Below, one piece after another: positions 48,110 to 58,160 of a stretch of DNA of 64,000 bases. The stretch's first letter is position 1. Each line of letters opens with the position of its first letter. The stretch comes from Adiantum capillus-veneris. Lineage: Eukaryota; Streptophyta; Polypodiopsida; Polypodiales; Pteridaceae. The position numbers were made by a program, and so were the translations under genes. The stretch covers positions 110,941,469-111,005,468 of the forward strand of contig CM043951.1 in NCBI GenBank assembly GCA_014529385.2, read 5' to 3'. The notes beneath the pieces were generated by a model. That model had not been told where the DNA came from and did not search any database. It worked only from the letters and a program-made list of their open reading frames with translations.

Positions 48110-48755
48110 TTCTTTTTATTTATAGTAATGCCAGATTGAATTACTGATGGGAAACCTCCCATAGAAAATATTACAAGTGGTAAATGAGAAACAGTCAAAG
48201 TAGAGCTCGTAATGGAGAGAGGGGAGCTCCTCCAAGTCATAGGCAACTTTGAGAGATTGCCGAAGAGATGTTTTGAAGAAGGGTACATACTCCACTTGAA
48301 TGTGGTGAAACATGAGGAAATTACGTGCTCTCCACAATGTCCATAGCACCCAATATCTAATCCATTCGAAAAAGTGTGTATATGGCTTAAGTATTGGTGG
48401 AAGCACCCCAAAAAGCTAGAAATATCGACCAAAATTATTTCATGCATCTCCACATAAACAATCGCTCCTTTAAAGGAAGCGTGGCATGCCACACTTTCAT
48501 AACTTTATGTCATCACCATGCAACACCTTTGTTCATATTCCATACCTTATTACAACGTTACTGTATCCAAGAAGATGACTACAAATGACCATACACCTTC
48601 GCGGATATAGAGAGGATCGAAGAATCAACATAATGCCAATCCCCAGCAACAAGCGATGGAATAGGAAATATGGAATAAACCATATCTGTAATGGTGTGCC
48701 ACATATGTCTATAGTGCATTCCAAGACCAAATGTTAGAGCAGCTTGTCGAAACAA
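48110..48755 (-). pseudogene. LINE-B copy 5, 3' part (diverged)
   Basis: The 3' end (CTTCTTTTTATTTATAGTAA, GATGGGAAACCTCCCATAG, + strand) and coding remnants match the end of ORF2 (HYRHMWHTITDMVYSIFPIP; WIRYWVLWTLWRARNFLMFH). It stops near 48755, where plus-strand LINE-B sequence begins. Confidence 0.78.
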
Positions 48756-48982
48756 TTGATTGGATGATGTCCGATGTATCATGGAAGCTCTGCATCTTTA
48801 TGGATTGGCTCTTGGTCTGCAAGTTAACTTCCGAAAGTCTAAACTTCAACAATTGAACTTCAGGATCTGCATTCGGCAAGGAGAGATAGTGAAGCCGGAC
48901 CAGATTGTGCGTCCTCTTGGATACCTATTGGCGTGGTCGGTAAATAATGCCAAGTTCTTGGATTGGGTGGAGAATAAATTTA
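48756..48982 (+). pseudogene. LINE-B fragment, post-RT region, plus strand
   Basis: Encodes DDVRCIMEALHLYGLALGLQ then VNFRKSKLQQLN and VRPLGYLLAWSVNNAKFLDW, matching 36010-36235 of copy 1. It abuts copy 5 in the opposite orientation on its left and LINE-C on its right. Confidence 0.82.
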
Positions 48983-49066
48983 GGTCTAAAAGGTGCTCGT
49001 TGCTGCTGCTCTTTCTCGCGCTCGCCATTGCTCTAATCCCCCCAGCTCCCCCTCGCAGTGCCTTGA

Positions 49067-49087
49067 CCCCCCCCCCCCCCCCCCCCC
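49067..49087. repeat. (C)21 tract
   Basis: A single-base run in the LINE-C 5' region, amid CCCCAGCTCCCCCT sequence. Confidence 0.95.
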
Positions 49088-49283
49088 GCTCCCCGCAGCC
49101 TGCCCATCATTCCCCCACTCCCACCTCGTGCTATCCTTCGCTGTTGTTCCGAACGACATCAGCTCGCCTTGTCGCTTCATTTCGTTCTCATCGACGCCCT
49201 CGACTCCCCTTCGCTCGCCTTCGCAGCAGTAGACACAAATGGAAAATTCTGCTTCGCCACACAGGGACTCCACTTAAACCCCC

Positions 49284-49735
49284 TTGCCCGACCCCGTAGA
49301 ACCCACCATTCGACTTGCTCTTTCGCCAACAGAGCAAGCGAGCTTAGAGGCAGATGCGGCGCGCCTTCAGGCCACCTCTATTATCCGCAAGATTCTCGGC
49401 ACTAGACCCAGCAGAGGGGAGGTGCATGATCTCCTCCAAGCCCGCCTTCTCATAGATGTGGACAGGATCCTCGATGTTCAGCTTCTTGAACGTGGCTACT
49501 ACCAAATAGAGTTTGAGACTCCCGAGATGGCATCCAAGGTCATTGTGATGAGTCCCCCTGGCTATCCGGGCAATTCGAGCTCATTTTCAACAGTGGCACC
49601 ATGGTTTCGACCCAACTACCGATGTTCTTGTCGAGGAGGCAGACCTTCCCATCTCGATCTGCTTCCCCGGCTTGAGGAGAGAGTACCTTCAGCTCCTGTC
49701 CAGGATTGGCTCAGAGATTGAGACTGTCATGTTCC
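49284..49735 (+). pseudogene. LINE-C ORF1, DUF4283-like part
   Basis: The frame reads MPDPVEPTIRLALSPTEQAS, then IIRKILGTRPSRGEVHDLLQ, LLIDVDRILDVQLLERGYYQ and IEFETPEMASKVIV. The run of small-helix, hydrophobic-strand and YYQIEFE elements is the pattern of the DUF4283 domain of plant LINE ORF1 proteins. After a frame change the segment LPISICFPGLRREYLQLLSR then IGSEI continues the domain. No zinc knuckle was found. The 3' part of ORF1 is interrupted by poorly understood sequence at 49806-50440. Confidence 0.7.
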
Positions 49736-49805
49736 CCCTCCCCCCCCTCTCCCCCTTTCCGCTGCTCCCTATCGCCCCACTCCTCCATCCCTGTAGCGCG
49801 GATAA

Positions 49806-50440
49806 TGTGTCATGCTCTCTACAGTGTGGGTGCCCCTCAGTGCAATGTGCGTGACAATCTTACTCAACCAATGGAAACTCTCTCAAAGAGAATGAAACAC
49901 AGAAACAATGGATAACAACAAAGACACAACAGTGGACCAGAACATGTGGACTCGACTAGCTCAAAGAACCATGTACAGACTCTGGCGTGGCAGCACACTC
50001 AGCTCTAGCCCAGGACTCACAGGTACAAATGGGGTGTCGAGGCTCAGATGTGCAGGGATGGTGAAAACAGTGCTCTGTGTAAGACTCGCTGCTTTCCCCG
50101 CACGATGCTGGACCAAAGGTGAAGAAGATGATACCAATGACCAACCGCTACTACTCATATGTAACACCATAAAGGGCCACCAACGGCTCATAAATGTCAA
50201 CCATGTGGTGACCTGGCCACGATGTCCACTAGACCAATCGTCGGTACCCTGCCACTGCCATGTGTCACTCCCAGCCCAGCGGGTCCGTCCAGTGTGAACC
50301 AGACCAAGTGTAACCAACTGTCCAACTATCTGTCCTGTGTAGTGACAATTGTAGCCTTGCTACAATCCCCCACTATCCCCCCCGCTTCCACATCTCCTCC
50401 CATTCCTACCCCGTAGCCGACCCATAGGGTAGAACCTTCC
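49806..50440. other. Unassigned sequence inside LINE-C ORF1 region
   Basis: This stretch breaks the LINE-C reading. It starts TGTGTCATGCTCTCTACAGT. Near 50340 it has TGTAGTGACA and near 50355 TTGCTACA, and the flanking sequence on both sides is C-rich. It could be a small LTR-like or other insertion. I found no convincing target duplication. Confidence 0.35.
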
Positions 50441-51149
50441 TCGGCTGCTAGGAGATCTCTTGGCAACGCTTTTGCCATGAGTCACTTGGCGAGAGAGAGA
50501 CAGCCTTTCTTGCGAACCCCCTTCTGGTGCAAACGTCTCCCTTTGCAGCAGTTCCTCGTGGACCTACGAGCTTCGACATTCGTCGTAGGTGGGACTTCTT
50601 CGCCTGTGACTTCACTCGGTTTCTTTGCGACCCTTCACCAGACTTTGAGGCACCTTGTTTCAGAGTCCATGTACTGTTCCTTGCAACTAGAAGGATAGAG
50701 GCCCTAGACACAACAATTGGCTTCTCTTTTCCCGTATGCGACAGAGACGAGTATGAGTGGACTCTGGACTCATTGATGGAGTGGCTGCGGGCACAGGCCC
50801 TCGAGTTCTCTCACTATATGGGAGACCTGTGGGTTACAGACCTGCAGGCACAGGCCCTCAAGTTCTCTCACCCCAAGTTGTCAATGACACCTCCAGACTC
50901 GACAGGATGTAGACACATTGTGGTACACTTCTTTGCTGACACGTAGAGCCCACCATGCTATGTATACATACATGAGGACTCCTGGACAGAGGAGGTTGCC
51001 CTGCGCATGGCACGCTCTTCTTGGGCCTGGGCTAGACACTCTTTGCAGTCACGCCTATCTAGGGGACGCTCGGATGCGGATTATTCCCCATCCACGCTAG
51101 CCTCAAAGATAGCGCGGTTAGCTGATGTTGCAGCATCAATTCTTTCTCG
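50441..51149 (+). pseudogene. LINE-C ORF1 C-terminal region, unrecognised
   Basis: A frame at 50527-50946 (139 aa) reads MQTSPFAAVPRGPTSFDIRR then FLCDPSPDFEAPCFRVHVLF and a repeated LRAQALEFSH / LQAQALKFSH. I do not recognise the domain. Its place between DUF4283 and the endonuclease suggests it belongs to ORF1. The segment 50947-51149 leads into ORF2. Confidence 0.45.
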
Positions 51150-54100
51150 TTCTCCGCGAGGATTGTCTCATGGAACGTGCAAGGATTAGGTGGGCCCTAG
51201 TTTCAGCGCAAACGGGGTCGGTTGCGTCAAGAGCTTCAACGATGGCTTGTGGACGGAGAGATTGATATTCTTACGTTGCAGGAGCATCATCTTTGTGAGA
51301 GCCACATTAGACGTTGTGGTCAGCTTTTGCGTGGGCGATATGAGACATTTTGGTCAACTGTATTTGGACCTCCTTGTATCCAGGGAGGGGTATGTATGAC
51401 TATTGCGGACTCTTGGCGGCAGACCATTGTGGGCAGAGGCATTATTGTGCCTGGCAGGGCTCAGTGGATTACTATGCAAGTTCAGGGCTGCCTCTTGGGC
51501 TTCCTGAACATCTATGCGCCCAATGTGGCAAGTGCATGTGTAGAGTTTTGGTCTCACATTGTAGAGTCTCTGCCACATGCGGAACAATGGTGCATTGGGG
51601 GTGACTTCAACATGTTGGAGGACCCCTCTGATAGGATTGGAGGCAGCCATGCTACTGTGCACGGGGCTGAGTTGGTAGCTTGGGAGAGGCTATGTATGAC
51701 TTTGAGGGTTTCAGATGTTTGGCAACACTCTGGCTTTGTGAGGCTCCCAGATAGCTTGGCCTTCTCTCGCTCAGACCGCATAGCGGGAGGAGTGAATCTA
51801 TCTAGGATAGATCGCTTCTACGCGAGTGACCACATCTGTGACTTGGGTGGGTCAGTTTGCATTTTGGCTAGGATATCTTTTTCGGACCATGCACGAGTGA
51901 TCCTCACTATGGAAGATAGACAAAGGAGGGGGAGCACGATGCTACGCATCCCTGAGAGGATCTTGTTGAATTCAGAGCTCAGAGAGCGGGTGGTGGCTCT
52001 ATGGATAGAGGGCTTGGACACGCAAGAGTCTCCTGCTGATAGAGTGGCCTTTGGACTTGCTCAGCTTACTCGTTTCTTTCTTCAAGAGTCTACGGCTCAC
52101 CTAGCTGCAGCGACGGAGGAGGAGCGGCGTCTCCAACGGGGCGTTGCTTCCTTGCAAAGGATAAAGAGCAGAACCCAGACAGTCCTTGGTTGGAGGAGCA
52201 GTTGCAACAGGCTCGCCAGGAGCTTGCCAGCATAGAGGAGAGGCGACATGAGTTTGGTCTGCATCTACGGGCGTCTCAGTGGACCCAAGTGGGTGACAGA
52301 GTGAGTGGGGCGTTCTTTGAGGTAGTGGGACCCCGCCATGCACTCACCAGTGTCAGCCAGTTGACGAGATCTGACAAGTCAATGACTTCAGAGCCTGAGG
52401 ATATACGTGGAGTTGCTACTGACTTTTACCGTGACATGTTGTGAGCAGAGCCTCAGTCAGAGCGTCGGGATGCATGAAGAGAGCAGGTTTGGGCACATAT
52501 GCCTTGTCTTGTGACTGAAGAGATATGCCAGAGGCTTGAGCTGCCTCTTCAGTTAGAGGAGCTCCAAGAGGCCCTCAGAGCACTTCCCCGAGGTAGTTGC
52601 CCTAGTGAGGAAAGTTTGACTCCCAGTTTTGTCTTGGAGTATTGGGACTTGCTTGGCTCAGATCTTTGCAGCGCTTTTCACTACATCTTGCACACAGGAG
52701 AGATGCCTGACAGCATGAGTGAGGGCTTGATCTAGTTCATTCCCAAGGAGGGTGGCTCCTTGGATGAGATTCGCCAGTGATGACCGATCACCATCCTCAA
52801 CTCAGCCTACAAAATTCTAGCCAATGCTCTGAGTTTGAGGATTCAGCCATTTCTAGAGAGCATTATACATGCGACCCAGACAGGTTTTGTCAAGGAGCAC
52901 AGTATCCGTGACAACATCTTCACTTTTTCGGAGGCATCTGCCCTCGCGGCTCGCGCGCCTCCGAGGTGAGGATCTGGTGATACTTCTTCTCGATTTTGAG
53001 ATGGGCTACGACAGAGTTGACTGGGACTTCTTGGAGGGCACTCTATGGAGGATGGGTTTCTGAGATGCTTGGATCAGAGAGGTGTCAGCTCTCTACAGAC
53101 GTGCACACAGTCAAGTGCTTTTGGCAGGAGGTAGAGGAGACCGTTTCATGCTCACACGCTCGGTCAAACAGGGCTGTCCTCTAGGCCCCTTCCTCTTTCG
53201 ATTCTATGCTAAGGCGATGAGCAGATTCTTGGTTTCATAGCAGTTTGGTCTGCGTGGCTTAGCGCTCCCTATTCGGGGCAATGAGCTACTGGATGCTTAG
53301 TTTGCAGACAACTCAGCTTTGTACTTGGAGGGCCAGGAGGCCAACCTGCACAGGTGTGAGCAGGCTCTAGCGACGTTTTGTTGTGCATCAGGCGCACTGA
53401 TCAACTGGAGGAAGACAGTGGCTTTCTGGGTTGGCAGTGCTCCTACGCCTGATTGGTTGCCAAGTGAGGGTTTTTAGATGGATTCCCCCTGGGACTGCAC
53501 TTCGCTACTTGGGCCGTCAGGTTGGCCTGGACTTGTCTCCTAGGCAGCAGATTGCTTCCCTCCTCCGGTCCATCAGGAGAAAGTTGTTACATTGGAGTTG
53601 CGCTTGACTCTCCTTGGCAGGCAGAGTTGTAGTGGCCAACCAGGTGTTGTTGGCTACTATGTGGTACATTACATCTTGTTGGATCTTTTCGAGCTCCTAC
53701 ATCAGCCAGGTAGAGGCTGATCAAGAACTTTCTTTGGACAGGGCGTGACACTCAGATAGCCCGGGCCAAAGTAGCCTAGCAGGTCATCACTCTACCTTGT
53801 TCTCGGGGGGTGGGGGGTTGGGGATCATAGACCCAGCACAACAGAGCAGAGCCCTTCTTGAGAATTTTGTTGTCAGAGGATTGCTTCTAGGAGAGGAGCC
53901 CTGGAAGGAGTTTTTGCTTTAGCGCTTAGAGCTCGAGTGCCTCAGGCACTCAGGCCGAAGGCCCTTGTAGACCTTCCATCAAATGGATCTTCACAGAGAT
54001 GCGCAGAGTTGGTCTGAGCAGGAGACTGGAGGATCGTTTTGCTATGAGCCTGCTTCGCTCTTGGGAGCAGCTGCGGAGAGGCCTCGAGCAGCACCAACCC

Positions 54101-54420
54101 ACTTGCACGGAGGAGTGGTTGAGACAGCCCCTTGTTTGGAACCCCATGGTCAACACTCAGAGAGGCCGCTTGGTTGGTAGTAGGCCTCATGTTTCTTGGG
54201 GTCCCATGACAGAGGGTCCAGCACGCGCTCTAGGTGACTGGCTGCAGTTCTCAAGTTTGGTAGAGGAGTTATAGAGCATCCAGCTTGCAGGGCATGAGAG
54301 GGGTGCAGAGCATGTGTCAGGACATCAATGAGGTAGTACCAGCTGAGTGGCTCACACCTCTAGAGACAGCAACTCCCAGATGGATGGGGACCTTCACGCG
54401 ACTGGAGGTGCTCATCATAG
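51150..54420 (+). pseudogene. LINE-C ORF2: endonuclease, RT, C-terminal domain
   Basis: The endonuclease begins RIVSWNVQGLGG (metal-binding Asn), followed by a TAG. It continues DILTLQEHHLCESHIRRCGQ, CIGGDFNMLEDPSDRIGGSH, LSRIDRFYASD and FSDHARVILTM. The RT has EGLI-stop-FIPKEGGS, RPITILNSAYKILANALSLR, TQTGFVKEHSIRDNIF, LLLDFEMGYDRVDWDFLEGT, RSVKQGCPLGPFLFRFYAKA and FADNSALYLEG. The catalytic YADD is changed to FADN. The C-terminus (EEWLRQPLVWNP, GPMTEGPARALGDW) is typical of plant LINEs. It is inactive. Confidence 0.87.
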
Positions 54421-54730
54421 TTCGAGCTTGCTCAGTGTTCTCATGCGATTTCTACACCAGCTTTTGGGCATTGGCAGCCTTCTTACTCGGATGTGGGTTT
54501 TGGCAAATTTGAGGCCACAATACTTGGCTGCCCCCTTGCTTCCAGTCTTGTAGCTAACTAGAAAATAGTAACGCAGGAGTGGTCGTGGCATGGTCGAGAT
54601 GATGTGAGTGGCAATTCGATCAGAATGGAGAGTTTGCATTGGAGTCGGGTTTTTTATCACTCTTGTTCAACGGTTTCCCAGACAAGCTTACTTTCTCTCG
54701 TGGAAAGGCATTGAAAGGGGTTGGGAGGTG
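54421..54730 (+). pseudogene. LINE-B fragment right of LINE-C, plus strand
   Basis: TPAFGHWQPSYSDVGFGKFE, GCPLASSLVAN, GNSIRMESLHWSRVFYHSCS and RQAYFLSWKGIERGW (over two frames) match 36600-36880 of LINE-B copy 1. Together with 48756-48982 it looks like one LINE-B copy split by LINE-C, with about 365 bp of target missing. Confidence 0.75.
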
Positions 54731-55161
54731 CAAACGGGAGACACCACCAACCTCAGCGGACGCCACCTGTGAGCCAACGCCCTTCCAAGCGGGTATGGCA
54801 TTTCCTAAGGAAAACCGTCGGGTTTCAAAGGCAGTTTAGTGAGGTGAGCGATAAGTTACCTGGAGGAGGCAACTCCAAAGGGAAGACTGAAGCAAGTCCC
54901 GCAGTACCTGGGCCTCTAAACAAAGGTACATGGTCGCTGTCACGCCCAAATCAAGTTGGCGAAATGGGTCTCTCAAGGGATTAGTCATGGCCCTAAGAGT
55001 GTAGATAATTCTGGACTCTTGTAGTATAGAGGAAACTAGTGACAAAAGCGTCTGCCTTCGGTTTCTGGGTGCATAGTCCTGGTCGTTCTTCTTGAATACT
55101 TTTTTGGTGTATGAGGGGAGCGGCCGGGCGTGCTCTACCCGACTCCGGAAACAAAACAAAA
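54731..55161. other. Unassigned sequence between LINE-B pieces
   Basis: About 430 bp with no recognised gene, ending in A-rich GAAACAAAACAAAACA. CATTGAAAG occurs at 54709 and 55162 and could be a 9-bp duplication around a retroposed segment, but both copies also fit LINE-B coding sequence. Confidence 0.35.
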
Positions 55162-55169
55162 CATTGAAA

Positions 55170-55878
55170 GCATATTGGATGCGATCGATGTTGATGGACT
55201 AGGCCAAAACATAGTCATCAGCATATGCTTGTGCCACAAAATGATTACGAGATGGTAATTCCAATCCATGCACGTGGCCATATGCCGTTAGAGAGTCCAA
55301 GTACAACAATAAAGGATGCGTTGCAATTTGCATACAATATAGCACTTAAAGGGCATCCTTGCCTGATTGAACAACCAAGATCCCACAACTCTGTGAGCTC
55401 ACCATGAATTATTCCCGAAGATTGACTGTGCTCATAAAGAAGATAGACCACACTACGCATTCTGGACCCAAAGCCGAAGGTTGCCATTATCTGTGCAATA
55501 AAGTTCCAATGAACAATGTCAAAAGCTTTCTCTATATCTACCTTCATGATAAGTATATGTTGTTTATAGTATATTTCGCATATCAATGCCGATGGAAGCA
55601 TTAGCTATATTATCCATAATTTGTTGACGAGGAATGAATCCATACTGGGCAGGATGTATGTTGGAAAACAAATGATCTTTAATGCGCGTAGCTATCATTT
55701 TCGACATCGATTTGTAAATGAATGGCATAAGTGTAATAGGATGCCATTGCGAGAAGGATTCACATAACGCTTGCTTAGGCAACATTTTCACCAGTCCTTT
55801 CCACACGATTGCGGCAAAGATTGTGTAGTCCATGCATGATTCATCATGAAAAGTAGCGGCTGCTTTATGGGTTCCCAA
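55170..55878 (-). pseudogene. LINE-B copy 8 RT core, frameshifted
   Basis: ESFSQWHPITLMPFIYKSMS, AQYGFIPRQQIMDNIANASI, LIMKVDIEKAFDIVHWNFIA and CSIRQGCPLSAILYA. After a break the catalytic box reads AQAYADDYVLA followed by a stop. The core motifs match copies 1 and 2. The thumb and everything downstream are absent. Confidence 0.83.
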
Positions 55879-56831
55879 AAGCGAAGGAAAAACTCAACCG
55901 TAAGACCATGCCATCCAGGCGATTTCCAATGACCAAGATGCAACAAACTATCGTGCAATTCATCTTTAGTAAAGCTGGCCTCAAGAGTATCTACATTTTC
56001 CATTGTCAATATAGGATGAACATGCGACAACAGTAATTGTCTGGCTTGCAAAACCTCAGTCGAGGGAGCTTCCGGAGTTGCAAAAGCCCGTCGAAAGTGA
56101 TTCACCATGGCATTTGCCAATTGCATCTTAGTGATAGTCCATTGCCACGTATCATCCTTTACTCTTTTCATTGCCACACATTGCATGGAGTGATGCAAAT
56201 GCTTTAAAAATTGCTTTGACAAACAACCTTCATCCATGAAGGCAAGCTGTCTCGATCTAACCTTCCATTTTTCAAGTTTCTTCTTGTTATTATGCATCAG
56301 AGAGACCTTAGCTGCACATAACTCCTGTTGTTCCGATTCAGCGAGCGGTCTAATATCCGCAAGACTTTCCAAGTCTTGACAAGTTGCTTTGTCCTCTTGC
56401 ACTTTGTCTCTTTGTGGATGCATATACCAAGTACCATAATCCTTTATGATTGCCTGGATCCGCATAACAAAACGATACCAAGCCGCATCCACATCAATAA
56501 ACATATGCGAAATTAGTGGAGGAATCACCGCTCGGACTGCTTGTCTTTTTAATAGAAAATCAGCCCACCGACCTACATCCTGTGCCGAGGGCATCTTGGC
56601 TGGGAAAAACAAAATAACCGCATTCAACGCATATTGTGCTACCGGATCCATAAGCTCGTGAATCAGAGTAACCACTTCAATATTGGGTTCTTGACCTTCC
56701 CATGCATTTCGGGCATTTGCAAAATCCTTCGATAAGCACTCTTTGATAATGTGTGCGGCATCCATTGATGGGAGGTCAACCTGTTTCCTGCGCTTATAAA
56801 CAGCTTCCTCTGCCATCACGAGCAGAGCCAC
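55788..56831 (-). pseudogene. LINE-B ORF1-ORF2 in-frame deletion fusion (347 aa)
   Basis: Residues 1-~100 are the ORF1 N-terminus (MALLVMAEEAVYKRRKQVDL ... ELMDPVAQYALNAVILFFPA ... WADFLLKRQAV). The frame then passes directly into ORF2 between endonuclease and RT (RAVIPPLISHMFIDVDAAWY) and runs through GHWKSPGWHGLTVEFFLRFW into the RT start. The junction skips DUF4283, the knuckle and the whole endonuclease. Compared with copies 1 and 2 the skipped part is about 2.5-3 kb and has no GT/AG borders, so deletion is more likely than splicing. It is the longest open frame of LINE-B in the window apart from the RT of copy 2. Confidence 0.85.
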
Positions 56832-57291
56832 ACACTATTGTGTCGAAATCGAACCAACCAACACGCACCTTCTTCACTGTACTCACACACTTAACTCTTT
56901 CTATCTTTTTGTATATTTTTGTATATTTCAGTAAAGCGTCTACACACACACCAACCTGCACATAGGAAAACCTATAGAGCAAGAAGAAAACGAGCCCGAC
57001 TCACACACCCACACACCCACAGCAAAGCAAAGCGGAAAAGGGAACAACGTTGTATAAAACAAGAGATTTCAGACTGTGCAGGGCTGAAAACAGGGCAGAG
57101 GACGACTCTGGCGCTTATGGCTGAGGGCAGAAATGCACAGGCTTCAATAGCGCTCTCACGTGCAGAGGTCAAGGCAGAGCGCACAAGGCTCACAGCAGAA
57201 CGCGCAGGGGCACGACAAAGGAGATTGCGAGGCACACATCAGACCTGCTCACGCAGGGTGCAGGACCGAGAGCTCGTCACTCAACACACGC

Positions 57292-57309
57292 TCACACACA
57301 CACACACAC
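57292..57309. repeat. (CA)n between LINE-B copies 8 and 9
   Basis: CA run linking the 5' end of copy 8 to the 3' T-run of copy 9. Confidence 0.93.
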
Positions 57310-58160
57310 TTTTCTTTTTGTAAATATTGATTTAATTTACAAGTGGGAAACCCCAAAGCGAGGAAAACCCACAATAAAGAATTACAAAAGACGGAGCATT
57401 GTGATGCTCTGCAAGCTAGAAACAATCAAAGAAAATCCTATAAGCTTGAGGAGAGATGTCTCCCACACATAAGCTTAGTGTAATGCTCGTCCAGGCGAAA
57501 ACTTGAAGTAAGGGAAAGGGTCAGTTTCCAGTGCATGAAACATTTGAGAGTTACATGGGTGCCATAGGTCCACATAACCCAAAATTTGACCCAATTGAAG
57601 AAGACCTCAAACGAAGAATATGGTAGTTGGAGGACTCCAAAAATCGAGATTGGTCTGTGAAAGATTTCGGAGAGGAAACGAAGGCACAGAGTAGCGAACA
57701 CTTGCCTGATGAAAGTTCGGGAGCAGTGGCAATCCCAAAGCAAATGCGTAACATACTCGGCAACTCGATGACATTCGACACAACGAGAGGAGGCAATGCA
57801 TCGTGCATGCAACAATATACCAACCAGTAGAGCACTCACCATGCATCGCCATAAGGAAATGCGTTCTTTGAGAGATAGGTGATTCTTCCAAATGTGAGAC
57901 AACGTTCTTTGCCACCATAACTAAGACTTGGAGAGTGGCCACATTTGATTCCATGAGACATAATCCATGCATCAGACTGCAGAAAGCATAAACTGACCTA
58001 GCGGCTATGTACTCTAACCTAATATGGGCAAGAGTCCCCAAGTAATGGAGGCACTGGAGAAACTATTGAATTTGCTGCCACAAATGCCGATAATGAGGTC
58101 GTAGCTCATAGCGAAGAGTGGCAACGCTTGTGAGCTTCTCCATGGATATCTGTGCAGGAG
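57310..58160 (-). pseudogene. LINE-B copy 9, 3' part
   Basis: The 3' end is TTTTCTTTTTGTAAATATTG ... TTTACAAGTGGGAAACCCC (+ strand). It encodes the ORF2 C-terminal region: HLSLKERISLWRCMVSALLV, then ARCIASSRCVECHRVAEYVT and HLLWDCHCSRTFIRQVF, with a C..C...H...C finger. It is cut at 58160 by a gypsy-type LTR. Confidence 0.85.

Larger units (their letters stand above)
48983..54420 (+). mobile_element. LINE-C (third LINE family), near full length, decayed
   Basis: From left: a C-rich 5' region, an ORF1 with a DUF4283-like domain (49284-49721), an unassigned stretch, endonuclease (51150-52060), RT (52190-53330) and C-terminal domain to about 54420. Both flanks are plus-strand LINE-B sequence, so LINE-C probably landed in a LINE-B copy. 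Stops and frameshifts are frequent, and the catalytic RT motif is altered. Confidence 0.82.
55162..57291 (-). mobile_element. LINE-B copy 8, internally deleted, 3' end lost
   Basis: Minus strand: 5'UTR (57291-56832), the start of ORF1 fused to ORF2 (see 55788-56831), RT pieces, and a stop of homology just after the YADD box near 55162. Endonuclease and most of ORF1 are deleted. The 5' end touches (CA)n, where the next LINE-B copy starts. Confidence 0.85.

Noticed and set aside
48986-49405. Pro- or Gly-rich open frames around the C-run
   Set aside because: Composition artefact of the C-rich LINE-C 5' region, with conflicting frames on both strands.
49806-50363. Solo LTR inside LINE-C
   Set aside because: TGT...ACA ends can be picked in more than one way and none gives a 4-6 bp duplication.
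56500-56560. LINE-B ORF1-RT junction as a splice product
   Set aside because: Neighbouring copies have no GT-AG borders at the breakpoints. Deletion is simpler.
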